A stretch of DNA of 64,000 nt from Actinacidiphila sp965342175 (GCF_965342175.1 NZ_CBDRBL010000029.1:1-64000), one strand, 5' to 3'. Positions 1 through 9,036 are shown, counted from the stretch's first letter. Notes: generated from the letters alone by a model not told the origin. Translations and numbers: made by a program.

Positions 1-609
1 TCGGCGGGGTTCGCAACTTTACTACCGCTACGACTGCGGGACGCGGCAGTCACCCTGTCCGCGCTGCTGCGGACCCGCGACAGGGCGATCGCGTTTGTGG
101 CAGTGGCTGCGGCGCACGCTCGGCAGCGATCCGGAACCTGCAGATCATGTACCGCCTTGACGGCCGCCGCGACATGCCCGAGCTGGACCGGCTGCCTGGA
201 TACGAAGGTTCCCGCGCCCGGTCCGTGTCGGCAACGAGGCCGTTGACCAGCTGCAGTTAGACGTGCCCGGTGAGGTCACCGAAACGCTGGCTCCGGCGCA
301 CGAACACGGCGTAGCCCGGTGTGAGAAAACACCGAGGACCTGATCATGAAGCTCGTTGACTACGTCCGCCGCACTGGCGTAAGCCGGACGACGGGATCTG
401 GGAGGTCCGCGGCGGCCGACGCAACTCACCCACTCCAAGATCATGTGATGGGTGGCCGTCGACCGTGCGATCCGGCTCGCCGACGACCCGGCCGCACAGC
501 GGCAGTTGGGGAACTTCCCCCAGTCGTACTCGATGCTCGGCCTCACCAACAGCGCTGTCCTGCTGCATTAGCTGCGCAAGACAGCGGCCGCCGCGGTGAT
601 CGCCGCGTG
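1..609 (+). pseudogene. Decayed GH15 glucoamylase/trehalase-like gene, 5' end outside window
   Basis: The plus strand can be read as the C-terminal half of a glycoside hydrolase family 15 protein only by changing frame several times. Pieces in order are DYRYDC-type, LRDAAVTLSALLRT-like, NLQIMYRLDGRRDMPEL, LPGYEGS, VRVGNEAVDQLQLDV, GEV, LVDYVRRT, DDGIWEVRGGR, THSKIM.WVAVDRAIRLADDP and NFPQSYSMLGLTNSAVLL. Stops occur after the QLQL segment in one frame and after AVLL. The segments follow the order of the GH15 (alpha/alpha)6 barrel of bacterial glucoamylase/trehalase-like enzymes, so family assignment is good. Frame breaks and missing conserved residues (for example the Cys/Trp of the DYRYCW block) show that it no longer makes a working enzyme. 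Confidence 0.8.
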
Positions 610-991
610 AGCATCACCCCATGGGTGCCGCACTCCGGCCTACCGCAGCCATGCCTCCGGGCATCTGCAGCCACAATCCGTCGACCGCACGCCCGCGAGG
701 ATCCGATGACCCCCTTGATACAGGAAACGCTCACCCTGGCGCGCCGTACGCCGTCGCCGCCGCCGGTGGCAGCGCTATCCACTTCGCCAGATCGGCCGTA
801 CGGCACCGCAGGGCCGCCGACGGCTGCGCCCGACGCCGAACCACCGCCGCCGCGAGCCGGTGGCAGCCGCCTCGGCCCGAGGGCCGAGGTGCCCGGCGGC
901 CGCTGCGGGTGGGCGGTCGCCGTCCTACGCTGAAGAGGGGAGCGGCTTGCGGCGGCGATCGCGCCGTGCCCCCGCGAGAGGAGAAGCGCTG
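610..991. other. Intergenic, no gene recognised
   Basis: This follows the GH15 remnant and ends at the ribosome binding site of the next gene. Open frames here have no recognisable domain and overlap each other on both strands. Only the GAGAGGAGAAG ribosome binding site near 975-985 can be assigned. Confidence 0.6.
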
Positions 992-1378
992 ATGAGCAGC
1001 CACCACACCAATTCCCACGTCGACGTCCTCCTCACCGACTGCGGGAAGCAGGACGCCGGAGCGGTGCTGAGCGCGTTGGAGGCCGCCTTCCCGACGCGTC
1101 CCGGCGAGTCGCTGACCGAGGCCGTGGAGCCCCGGCCCGGGTCCTCGCACCCGACCGTGTGGGCCGCCTCCGTGGACACCCGCAGCCATGGCCACGAGCT
1201 CGGTCCGGTTCACCTCGACGGCGCGCTGATCGCGGACCTCTCCGGCGGGCCCCGTCATGTGCGCGAGGTCAAGAAGGTGCTGAGCGACTCCTTCCGCCTC
1301 GAGGAGCAGGGGTCGGTGTCCGGGGACCAGGAGGTCGAACTCCGGGTCCGCCTCACGGAACTGCCGGACGAACGCTGA
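992..1378 (+). CDS. Small conserved-type hypothetical protein (128 aa)
   Basis: A 128-residue acidic protein with no signal peptide or membrane segment. The ATG at 992 was chosen over an upstream in-frame start because a strong GAGAGGAG site lies 5-10 bases before it and codon bias begins there. The sequence has a regular alternation of short helices and strands (DVLLTDCGK, AVLSALEAAFP, LIADLSGG, VKKVLSDSFRL, VELRVRLTEL). I do not recognise a family. It is bounded upstream by a pseudogene region and downstream by the convergent MocR regulator, with only 71 bases between the stops. Confidence 0.65.
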   Translation: MSSHHTNSHVDVLLTDCGKQDAGAVLSALEAAFPTRPGESLTEAVEPRPGSSHPTVWAASVDTRSHGHELGPVHLDGALIADLSGGPRHVREVKKVLSDSFRLEEQGSVSGDQEVELRVRLTELPDER

Positions 1379-1449
1379 GCCGTAGGCGTGCCCGCGCCCT
1401 GTCCGGAGCGCGTCCCCGGCGCCATGCGTCCGGCTCCAGGCGTCAGGCG

Positions 1450-2940
1450 TCAGGCCACGAAGAGCCCCGCGCCCTCGCCCTCGGACCCGCCGCCGTCACG
1501 GACGCTCTGCGCGGCCGTCGCCAGGCGCTCGACGGCGTCGCGCGCGACGGGCCCGCCGACGGTGAAGGGCAGCCGGATGTACCCCTCGAAAGCGCCGTCG
1601 ACACCGAACCTCGGACCGGAGGGGACGCGGACACCGAGGCGCTCGCCCGCGACGGCGAGACGTGAGCCGGAGACGTCGCCGGTGCGCACCCACATCGTCA
1701 TGCCGCCGGACGGGACCGCGAACTGCCAGTCCGGCAACCGCTCGCGCAGGGCGGACACGAGGTCGTCCCGGTGGGCGCGGGCCCGTTCGCGCCGGGCGGC
1801 GACCGCGTCGTCCCAGGCGCCGGTGCGCAGCAGCCAGGCCACGGCGAGCTGGTCGACGACGGGCGAGCCGAGGTCGAGGTATGCGCGGGCGCTGACGAGC
1901 CGGCGCACGACCTCGGGCGCGGCGCGGACCCAGCCGATGCGCAGTCCGGCCCAGATGGCCTTGCTCGCGGAACCGACGGTGATGACGCTGCCGCCGCGGT
2001 CGAAGGCGGCCATCGGGCGCGGCACGGACGCGGGCGCGTCGAGGGCGAGTTCCGCCATGGTCTCGTCGGCGACGAGGACGGTCCCGGCGGCGCGCGCGGC
2101 CTCGACGAGGGCGCGGCGCTGGTCGTCGGGCACGAGGGTGCCGGTGGGGTTCTGGAAGTCGGGCATGACGTAGGCCATGCGGGGCGCGGCGTCGCGCAGG
2201 ACGCGCTTCCACGCGTCGAGGTCCCAGCCGCCGAGACGCTCGCGCATGGCGACGGGGACGAGCCTGGCGCCGCTCTCCCGCAGCAGCTCCAGGACATTGG
2301 CGTAGCTCGGGGACTCGACGGCCACGCGCTCTCCGGGGGCGCCGAGACGGCGCACGGCGGCCGCGATGGCCCCCATGGCCCCGGTGGTCACCATGATCTG
2401 CTCGGGGAGGGTGGGGATGCCGCGCGCGGTGTAGCGCGCGGCGATGGCCTCGCGGAGCACGGGCAGCCCGGCGGGGAAGTCGCCGTGGGTGGCCGAGTAG
2501 GACGGCAGATCGGCCAGCGCGCCTTCGACCGCGCGCGTCAGCCATGGCTCGGGGGCGGGCAGCGCCGCGCACCCGAGGTCGATGACGGTGCCGGCGGCCT
2601 CCGGGGGCAGCGGTTCCAGACCGCGGGTCGGCAGGGCGTGGCCCTCCGGGACGGCGGTCCAGGTGCCGGCGCCGCGCCGCGACCGCGCGAATCCCTCGGC
2701 GCGCAGCGCCTCGTACGCGGCGGCGACGGTGGTACGGCTGACGGCGAGGGCGAGGGCAAGCTCGCGTTCCGCGGGCAGCCGTGCCGCGACGGGCACACGG
2801 CCCTCCAGGACCAGGACCCGGATGCCGTCGGCGAGCCCCCGGTAGGCGGGGACGCGGCGGCCGGCGGTCCGTTGCGGCGGGCGGGGCTCGAGCAGGCGCG
2901 CGAGATGGGTGACGCCTACGGTTGCAGTCCACTGCTGCAT
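1450..2940 (-). CDS. MocR-type regulator (GntR HTH fused to class I aminotransferase domain)
   Basis: A 496-residue PLP-dependent transcription factor. Residues about 20-95 form a GntR winged helix (LADGIRVLVLEGRVPVAARLP, ERELALALAVSRTTVAAAYEAL). From about 125 to the end is a fold-type I aminotransferase domain with MPDFQNPTG, ADETMAEL and a GSASKAIWAGLRIGW block carrying the PLP-binding lysine. MocR proteins sense pyridoxal phosphate adducts; PdxR is the best-known member. The start is the ATG at 2940, preceded by GGAAGGTGG; an upstream in-frame start has no site. It is divergent from the YczE gene at 3039, and MocR/YczE neighbours are common in Streptomyces, so yczE is the likely target. 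Confidence 0.88.
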   Translation of the reverse strand: MQQWTATVGVTHLARLLEPRPPQRTAGRRVPAYRGLADGIRVLVLEGRVPVAARLPAERELALALAVSRTTVAAAYEALRAEGFARSRRGAGTWTAVPEGHALPTRGLEPLPPEAAGTVIDLGCAALPAPEPWLTRAVEGALADLPSYSATHGDFPAGLPVLREAIAARYTARGIPTLPEQIMVTTGAMGAIAAAVRRLGAPGERVAVESPSYANVLELLRESGARLVPVAMRERLGGWDLDAWKRVLRDAAPRMAYVMPDFQNPTGTLVPDDQRRALVEAARAAGTVLVADETMAELALDAPASVPRPMAAFDRGGSVITVGSASKAIWAGLRIGWVRAAPEVVRRLVSARAYLDLGSPVVDQLAVAWLLRTGAWDDAVAARRERARAHRDDLVSALRERLPDWQFAVPSGGMTMWVRTGDVSGSRLAVAGERLGVRVPSGPRFGVDGAFEGYIRLPFTVGGPVARDAVERLATAAQSVRDGGGSEGEGAGLFVA

Positions 2941-3038
2941 GGTCTCCGGTCCACCTTCCGCGTATTGGCCATGGATTTCCCCCACGACCATGCCACATAG
3001 TGTCGCTCATCCACGCGTCATCGCCAGAGGGGGATTCC

Positions 3039-3678
3039 ATGGAGGGCCAATCCAGAACGGCGCGTCGGCTGGTGCACCTGTACGCGGGACTGGTCCTCTA
3101 CGGGGGGGGAGCGCGGCCCTGCAGGTGCGCGCCGCGCTGGGCCTCGACCCGTGGGACGTCCTCCACCAGGGCATCGCACGGCACACCGGTGTCCGCTGCG
3201 CCAGCGGCCGGGGCTCGGCACCGTCTCCAACGTCCTCGTCGTCGGCCTGTCGATGGACGCCACGCTGGCCCTGCTCCCCCAGCCGCACGCACTCGCCGCG
3301 CGCTTCCCGCTCCTGGTGGCGGGCGTCGTGCTGAACGGCGTGGCGACCGGGCTCTACATCACCGCCCGGTACGGCCCGGGCCCTCGGGACGGCCTGATGA
3401 CGGGCCTGCACCGCCGCTGCGGCCGCTCCATCCGCCTGGTGCGCACGGCGATCGAGGTCACCGTGCTGGCGGCGGGATTCGCGCTCGGCGGCAGCGTCGG
3501 CGTGGGCACGGTCGTCTACGCGGTGTCGATCGGTCCGCTCGCCCAGTTCTTCCTGCGCCGGTTCGAACTGCCGCGGTCCCGGGCGGAGGACGACTCGACG
3601 GCCGACTCGACGGTCGTCGCCCGCGGGGGCCGCCCGCTGGCGGATCCCGCGGAGGGGCGCGCCATACTGCCGGAGTGA
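3039..3678 (+). pseudogene. YczE/YyaS-family membrane protein, broken by frameshift and internal deletion
   Basis: The N-terminus reads RTARRLVHLYAGLVLYG, then loses frame in a run of eight G at 3102-3109. The next family motif, LQVRAALGLDPWDVLHQGI, is in a second frame. A third frame resumes abruptly at PLRQRPGLGTVSNVLVVG. The family's usual hydrophobic segment between HTG and PLRQRPG (roughly 18-20 residues) is absent, so there is a deletion as well as the homopolymer shift. From 3200 on, the protein is normal to its end (GLMTGLHRRCGRSIRLVRT, VGTVVYAVSIGPLAQFF). Function of the family is unknown; it is a multi-pass membrane protein often beside MocR regulators. Confidence 0.85.
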
Positions 3679-4463
3679 GCGACACACGCCATCCGTACCT
3701 GGACAGCCCGGCCCCGATCGCCTTCGCCCACCGCGGGGGCACCGCGGACGGCCTGGAGAACACGGCCTGGGCGTTCCGGCGGGCCGTGGGCCTCGGCTAC
3801 CGCTACCTGGAGACCGACGTCCACCTCACCTCGGACGGCGTGCTCGTCGCCTTCCACGACGCGTCCCTGGACCGGGTCACCGACGCGCGCGGGCGGATCG
3901 CGGACCTGCCGTGGAGCGAGGTGGGCCGGGCCCGCGTGGCCGGGCGCGAACCGGTGCCGCTCTTCGAGGAACTGCTGGAGGAGTTCCCGGACGCCCGCTG
4001 GAACGTGGACGCCAAGACGGACGCCTCGGTCGAGCCCCTCTTGGATGCCGTGCGCCGGGCCGGCGCGTGGGACCGAGTCTGTGTGGGCTCGTTCTCCGAG
4101 GCCCGGCTGGTGCGGGCCCGCGCGCTGGGCGGCCCGCGGCTGGCAAGTTCGCTCGGCACCCGCGGAGTGGCGGACCTGCGGCTGCTCTCCCGAGGCGGCC
4201 GTGCGGCCGTACGCCTGCTCGTCGCTGCGGCCCGCAGGCGCGGCGCGGTCTGCGTGCAGGTGCCCGAGCGGGCGTACGGCATCAGGATCGTCGACCCCGC
4301 CTTCATCGGGGCGGCGCACCGGCTGGGCCTGCAGGTGCACGTGTGGACCATCAACGACGAGGCCCGTATGCGTGCCCTGCTGGACCTCGGCGTGGACGGG
4401 ATCATGACCGATCGGCTGGACGCCCTGCGCGCGGTGTTCACCGAGCGCGGCGCGTGGTCCTGA
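3675..4463 (+). CDS. Glycerophosphodiester phosphodiesterase
   Basis: A 262-residue GDPD-family enzyme that hydrolyses glycerophosphodiesters to glycerol-3-phosphate and an alcohol. It is cytoplasmic by sequence, with no signal peptide. The active-site set is present: FAHRGG with His19 and Arg20, ENT at 28-30, ETDVH with Glu46 and Asp48, and FHD with His61. NVDAKTD and the C-terminal TIND...GVDGIMTD complete the TIM barrel. The GTG start overlaps the stop of the YczE gene (GTGA), so translation was presumably coupled to the now broken upstream gene. Lesions in that gene could lower its expression. Confidence 0.92.
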   Translation: MSDTRHPYLDSPAPIAFAHRGGTADGLENTAWAFRRAVGLGYRYLETDVHLTSDGVLVAFHDASLDRVTDARGRIADLPWSEVGRARVAGREPVPLFEELLEEFPDARWNVDAKTDASVEPLLDAVRRAGAWDRVCVGSFSEARLVRARALGGPRLASSLGTRGVADLRLLSRGGRAAVRLLVAAARRRGAVCVQVPERAYGIRIVDPAFIGAAHRLGLQVHVWTINDEARMRALLDLGVDGIMTDRLDALRAVFTERGAWS

Positions 4464-4465
4464 CC

Positions 4466-4485
4466 GCCGGCGGCGGGCCGCCGGC
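4466..4485. terminator. Bidirectional stem-loop between convergent genes
   Basis: GCCGGCGG, a four-base loop, then CCGCCGGC. It lies in the 27-base gap between the glycerophosphodiesterase stop and the sortase stop, so it can serve both transcripts. There is no T tract, as is usual in Streptomyces. Confidence 0.6.
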
Positions 4486-4490
4486 ACCCG

Positions 4491-5702
4491 TCACACCTTG
4501 GCCTCCTTCGTCTTCGACATGCGGGCGAAGACCACGACGTTGCCCGAGTAGCCGGAGCTCTTGCTGTAGGTGCCGCCGCAGGTGATCACGCGCAGCTCGG
4601 GGTCCTTGGTGTCCCCGTAGACGCGCTTGCCGGGGAACTCCGCCTTGGTGAACACCTCGATGCCGTAGATGGTGAAGATCGCCGTGGTGCCGTCGTCGCG
4701 GACGACGTCGATGGTCGACCCCTTCTTCAGCGCCCCGAGGCTGTAGAAGACCGCGGGTCCGCTCTCGTTGTCGACGTGCCCCACGATGACCGACGAGCCC
4801 CTGGCCCCCGGGCTGACCGAGTCCTTGAACCATGCGGCCTCACCCGCCTTCTCCAGCGGGGGCGCCGCGATCACGCCGCGGCTGTCGAGGCCCACGTTCA
4901 TGATCGGTGCGTCGATGCTCACGGCGGGGATGCGGATGCGCGTCGGCTGGGCGGGCGGGAGCGGCGGCGGCGCCTTGATCGCGGCCGCGTCGGAGAGCGC
5001 CGCGGAGGCCGCGGAGGGCTGGGGCGGGCCGTCCGTCCCGATGAAACCCTGGACGGTGAGCACCACCCCGGTGACGAGGACCGAGCACACGAGCACCCCC
5101 ACCGCGCCGCGGCCGCGCCGTGTGAGCTTCAGCTGGCCGGGACCCCCGGCCGCCGGGCGTGCGGCGGCGCCGCTGCCCGGACGGCCGGGGCCGCGCGCCG
5201 GCTGACGGCGGGTCGGCGCCCCCGGTCCGCCACGCGCCGCGGACTTCCTGGGCTGCCTGGACGTCCCGGGCCTCACGGGTTTCGCCACGGGCGGCTTCGC
5301 GGGGACCGCTGCGGGCGGCTTCGCGGGATCGGCCGCGGACCGTTTCGCAGGCGCCGGGGCAGCGGTCTTCGTAAGCGCCGGCGCCGCGGGGCTCGCGTCG
5401 GTCGGCGCCGTCCGTGCCGTCGCGCGCTTCGGCGGGGCAGGCGCCTTCGCGGTCGGCTTGCCCTTCCTCTTCTTCTTCGCGTTCGCGGCCGGCTTCCCCG
5501 CCGCCGCGCTCGCCGCGTCGGCGGGCCGGGCTCGGGCCGGGGGCTGAGGCGCGCCGGCCGGCCGGGCGGGCGCCCGAGCGGCGTCGGCGGTGTGCCCTGG
5601 CACGAACGGCTGGCCGAACCACGGGTCGGGCTGCCCGTACCAGGCGTCGGGTTGTCCGTACCAGGGCACGGGAGTGGTGTGGTCCCCGAAGTTTCGCAGC
5701 AT
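4491..5702 (-). CDS. Class F sortase with long Ala/Pro/Lys-rich cytoplasmic tail
   Basis: A 403-residue membrane-anchored transpeptidase. An unusual 200-residue Pro/Ala/Lys-rich N-terminal region begins with three related PWYGQP/AWYGQP/PWFGQP blocks. A membrane helix follows at about 205-227, then the sortase beta-barrel. Catalytic His is about residue 309 (VGHVD), Cys about 375 (ITCGG) and Arg about 394 (FARM), so it should be active. The TCGG signature and actinobacterial setting fit class F. The start at 5702 has GAGGGA six bases upstream. Sortases join secreted proteins to the cell wall; the divergent gene at 6407 ends in a sorting-signal-like tail and is a possible substrate. Confidence 0.85.
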   Translation of the reverse strand: MLRNFGDHTTPVPWYGQPDAWYGQPDPWFGQPFVPGHTADAARAPARPAGAPQPPARARPADAASAAAGKPAANAKKKRKGKPTAKAPAPPKRATARTAPTDASPAAPALTKTAAPAPAKRSAADPAKPPAAVPAKPPVAKPVRPGTSRQPRKSAARGGPGAPTRRQPARGPGRPGSGAAARPAAGGPGQLKLTRRGRGAVGVLVCSVLVTGVVLTVQGFIGTDGPPQPSAASAALSDAAAIKAPPPLPPAQPTRIRIPAVSIDAPIMNVGLDSRGVIAAPPLEKAGEAAWFKDSVSPGARGSSVIVGHVDNESGPAVFYSLGALKKGSTIDVVRDDGTTAIFTIYGIEVFTKAEFPGKRVYGDTKDPELRVITCGGTYSKSSGYSGNVVVFARMSKTKEAKV

Positions 5703-6406
5703 CGCAGTCCCTCAGCTCCGACCGGTCAGTCATGAGTGACAGTCCGTCATAAATGATGGTAAACCGAAGTATGCGTCAAACACTGATGGATCATCGCTAA
5801 CCGGGCAATCCGCGCCCCACCCGATCGAGTGGGACCGCTGCGGCAGCAGGGCCAACTGGCGCTGCGCCGCGTAGGCGCGGCCCCGATCATGGCGTTCCCC
5901 GACCCGAACACCCAGACGACATCCCCGCGCGCCGGATCGCGCGGGACGTGCCCGGTGGCCGCAGCGACGCTCGGCCTGTATCAGGCGCACGCCCCACCGC
6001 GACGGAGGGGACCCAGGCGGCGCACCGCCCCTTCGACGGCAGCGACAACGCGGCAGCCTCCGGCCGGTCCCCGCCCGCCCTCGGCCGGTGCACGGCAGGA
6101 GCCTGACGAAGCATCGGCTGATGGTGTGACAGGTGACGAGGTGTCGCAGAGACGGGACATGGTGGCGATCACCTGATGGACGACGTCCTCACATTTCGCT
6201 GACCCGGCACGCGCAGGGCTCCGACCTGCGGCGACACCAGCACGGCCGCGATCCGCATGCCCCGTCCGGCGGAAAGCCGGTTCCGGTTCCCAGGTGCATG
6301 GCCGGGCCCGCGCTCGTCAGATGGACGTTGTCAAGGACGCGGTCGCAGTTGGTGTCGCGGCGCTCTCCGGGCTCCGCCCGCCCCGTCCGTCAAGGAGGTC
6401 CACCCC
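5703..6406. other. Divergent intergenic region between sortase and secreted protein
   Basis: About 700 bases. On the sortase side there is a locally AT-richer patch (about 5735-5810) with a TTGACG at 5779-5774 on the minus strand; its matching -10 (TCATTT) is poor. The rest holds only shadow frames. On the right it ends in a perfect AAGGAGGT at 6392-6399, the ribosome binding site of the next gene. Confidence 0.5.
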
Positions 6407-7438
6407 ATGCGCGGTTCACGCATCCTCGCGGCTGCGACCGTGACGGTCGCAGCCGCTATTCTCCCGGTGTCGCCGGCCATCGCCGGCAACAGCGGCGACA
6501 ACGGCAGCAAGAACACCGCCGACCCGGTCACCGGCACCGGCACCGCCACGGACACGACCACGGGGGCGGTCGCGGGCGCCGAGTCCCTCACCGGCACGGT
6601 CGCGGGCGCGGTCCCGGGCGTCGGCACCATGACGGACACCGTTCCGGGCGCGGTCACGGGTACGGTCCCGGGCGCCGGCACCCCCCTCACCGGATTCGTC
6701 CCCGTCACCGGCACCTCGCCCGACACCAGCGACCTCCGCTCCACTCCAGGCGTCGCCATCATCACCAGCGAAGGCGGCGACGGCCGCGCCGGCGCCAACG
6801 GCTCCGGCACCAGCAGCGAAGTCGACGTCATCCCCGATGCCGCGGAACCCGGTCAACCCGTCACCCTGCACGCGAACACGGCGGCGTGTCGTGCCGTCGA
6901 CGCGACCGCGACGGCCGTGTCGTCCCCGGAGCGGCTCTTCCTCAACCCCCTCCCGGTCACCACGCCCACCACGACGGGCCTGTCCGCCACCTTCACGATC
7001 CCGCAGACCGCCGAACCGGGGACGTACATCATCGTCGTCACCTGCACCAGCCCCACCCTCGGCTCCGAAGCGGGCTCGGAGGTCCTCCGTGTCGCATCCC
7101 CGAACGCCGGGGACGGCGACGACGAGGGCGGCCGGGACCAGGGGGACGGCCATGGCCACGGCAGCGGCGGTTACGGTCCCGGCCACAACGGCGGCGGTCA
7201 TGACAGCGACGACGGGTACGACGACGGCAGCGGCGGTTACGGTCGCGGCCACAACGGCGGCGGTCATGACAGCGACGACGGGTACGGCGACTACGGCGAC
7301 GGCCCCGACACCGGTTTCGGCGGCGCCCTCGGCATGAACCTCCCCGAGACCCTGCTCGGCGCCTCGTTCATCGTCGCGGGTACCGCCGCCGGCGCCTACC
7401 TGCTGCGCCGCCGCCGCGAGAACGGCTTTCGCGGCTGA
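6407..7438 (+). CDS. Secreted repeat protein with C-terminal membrane/sorting-like tail
   Basis: A 343-residue exported protein. The signal peptide is residues 1-26, ending PAIAG. A low-complexity Thr/Gly/Val region follows (TGTVAGAVPG, TDTVPGAVTG). A compact middle domain at about 130-230 has two cysteines (AACRAVDA and VVTCTSPT). Two 22-residue Gly/His/Asp repeats come next (GSGGYGPGHNGGGHDSDDGY). The C-terminus is LPETLLGASFIVAGT, hydrophobic to AAGAYLL, then RRRREN. This tail looks like a sortase substrate, but LPETL lacks the Gly of LPXTG and may only be a membrane anchor. The start is fixed by a perfect AAGGAGGT. Function is unknown. Confidence 0.8.
   Translation: MRGSRILAAATVTVAAAILPVSPAIAGNSGDNGSKNTADPVTGTGTATDTTTGAVAGAESLTGTVAGAVPGVGTMTDTVPGAVTGTVPGAGTPLTGFVPVTGTSPDTSDLRSTPGVAIITSEGGDGRAGANGSGTSSEVDVIPDAAEPGQPVTLHANTAACRAVDATATAVSSPERLFLNPLPVTTPTTTGLSATFTIPQTAEPGTYIIVVTCTSPTLGSEAGSEVLRVASPNAGDGDDEGGRDQGDGHGHGSGGYGPGHNGGGHDSDDGYDDGSGGYGRGHNGGGHDSDDGYGDYGDGPDTGFGGALGMNLPETLLGASFIVAGTAAGAYLLRRRRENGFRG
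7160..7291 (+). repeat. Two tandem 66-bp in-frame repeats
   Basis: Units 7160-7225 and 7226-7291 differ at two positions. Each encodes 22 residues rich in Gly, His and Asp (core GHNGGGHDSDDGY). Near identity at DNA level points to a recent duplication and possible copy-number variation between strains. Confidence 0.9.
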
Positions 7439-7653
7439 TCTCCGCGAGGCTCCGCGACGCGGGCCGATCCCCTGCCGTCGATCCCCGCGAGGCGCCCGCG
7501 GGGCAGTTCCGTGCCCGGCGGGGCGGACGGAAGTCGTCCGCCGGATGAACACCCGAATCCGGCGACTGGACCCCCTCCCCCGCCCCAGCCGTGGATGGCA
7601 TCATGACCGATCACATCGGCACAGCCCACGACACGGATCGGCAGGAGCCACGG

Positions 7654-9036
7654 GTGACCACGGGCGAGGCGCGGGACACGGCGGTGCAGGACGGCACGGC
7701 CACCCCGGCTCACGAGCGGCGGCGCGCACAGCGCGGCTGGTACTTCTACGACTGGGCCAACTCGGTCTTCTCCACGAGTGTGATCACGGTCTTCCTGGGG
7801 CCGTACCTGACCGACATCGCGGAGGCGGCCGCAGGCCCGGACGGCTATGTCCACCCGCTCGGCATACCGGCACGCGCCGGGGCCTACTTCGCGTACGTGG
7901 TCTCCGCCTCCGTACTGCTGTCGGTGCTGGTGATGCCGCTCGCCGGGGCCGTCGCCGACCGGACGGGCCGCAAGAAGGCGCTGCTCGGGGTGTTCGCCTA
8001 CATCGGCGCCACGGCCACGACGGCGATGTTCTTCGTGACCGGCGACCGCTACCTCCTCGGCGGCGGCCTGCTGATCGTCGCCAATGTGGCGTTCGCGGCG
8101 GCCATGGTCCTCTACAACGCCTTCCTGCCGGAGATCGCCGCCCCGCACGAGCGCGATGCGGTCTCCTCGCGGGGATGGGCGTTCGGCTACGCGGCCGGCG
8201 CGTTGATGCTCGTCGCCAATCTGGCGCTGTTCCTCGGGCACGACGCGGTCGGCGTCTCCAAGGGCATGGCGGTGCGGATCTGCCTGGCCGCGGCCGGCCT
8301 GTGGTGGGCGGCCTTCACCCTCGTCCCGCTGACGCGGCTGCGCGACACCGCGCCGGGCGGGCGGCCCTCCGCCGACGCCAGGGGCGGTTCGCTGCGCCAG
8401 GGCTGGCGCCAACTCATCGGCACAGTCCGGGACATGCGCCGCCACAAGCTCACCCTGGCCTTCCTTCTGGCGTACCTCGTCTACAACGACGGCATCCAGA
8501 CCGTGATCTCGCAGGCCTCGCTCTACGGCTCCGAGGAGCTGGAGCTGGACGAGACAGCCCTGATCGGCGCGATCCTGCTGGTGCAGGTGCTGGCCGTCTT
8601 CGGCGCGCTGCTGCTGGGCCGGCTGGCGGCACGGTACGGGGCGCGCCGCACGGTGCTCGGCTCGCTCCTGGCCTGGACGCTGACGATCGGGGCCGGCTTC
8701 TTCCTGCCGGCCGGCGAGCCGGTGGCGTTCTTCTGTCTGGCGGCGGCCATCGGGATGGTCCTCGGCGGCAGCCAGGCGCTGTCCCGTTCGCTCTTCTCGC
8801 ACCTGATCCCGCGCGGCAAGGAGGCCGAGTACTACTCGGTGTACGAGATCAGCGACCGTGGCACCAGTTGGCTGGGGCCGCTGCTGTTCGGGCTGACGTA
8901 CCAGCTGACCGGGAGCTACCGGTACGCGATCGTGTCCCTGGTGGTTTTCTTCGTCATCGGTTTCGTGCTGCTGGCGAGGGTGCCGATGCGGCGGGCGGTG
9001 GCGGCCGCGGGCAATCCGGTCCCCGAGACGATTTAG
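7654..9036 (+). CDS. MFS transporter, UMF1/Atg22-like
   Basis: A 460-residue multi-pass membrane protein of the UMF1 subgroup of the major facilitator superfamily. The hallmark WYFYDWANSVFSTSVITVFLG lies near residue 20, and the DRTGRKKALLG loop between helices 2 and 3 is typical. YVIYNDGIQT-like (YLVYNDGIQTVISQAS) opens the second half, with GSQALSRSLFSHLIPRGKEAE before the last helices. Substrate is unknown for bacterial members; yeast Atg22 exports amino acids from the vacuole. I chose GTG 7654 because AGGAG sits six bases upstream; in-frame ATGs at 7591 and 7603 lack a site. It is monocistronic. Confidence 0.85.
   Translation: MTTGEARDTAVQDGTATPAHERRRAQRGWYFYDWANSVFSTSVITVFLGPYLTDIAEAAAGPDGYVHPLGIPARAGAYFAYVVSASVLLSVLVMPLAGAVADRTGRKKALLGVFAYIGATATTAMFFVTGDRYLLGGGLLIVANVAFAAAMVLYNAFLPEIAAPHERDAVSSRGWAFGYAAGALMLVANLALFLGHDAVGVSKGMAVRICLAAAGLWWAAFTLVPLTRLRDTAPGGRPSADARGGSLRQGWRQLIGTVRDMRRHKLTLAFLLAYLVYNDGIQTVISQASLYGSEELELDETALIGAILLVQVLAVFGALLLGRLAARYGARRTVLGSLLAWTLTIGAGFFLPAGEPVAFFCLAAAIGMVLGGSQALSRSLFSHLIPRGKEAEYYSVYEISDRGTSWLGPLLFGLTYQLTGSYRYAIVSLVVFFVIGFVLLARVPMRRAVAAAGNPVPETI

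Noticed and set aside
5751..5779. TTGACG-N17-TCATTT as sortase promoter
   Set aside because: The -10 has little match to TANNNT; kept only as a remark.
6133..7203. 356-codon frame overlapping the secreted repeat protein
   Set aside because: It is a shadow in another frame; the product is Arg/His repeats produced by the Gly/Thr-rich coding strand.
7160..7291. Repeat array as CRISPR
   Set aside because: Two adjacent 66-bp coding units without unique spacers and no cas genes.
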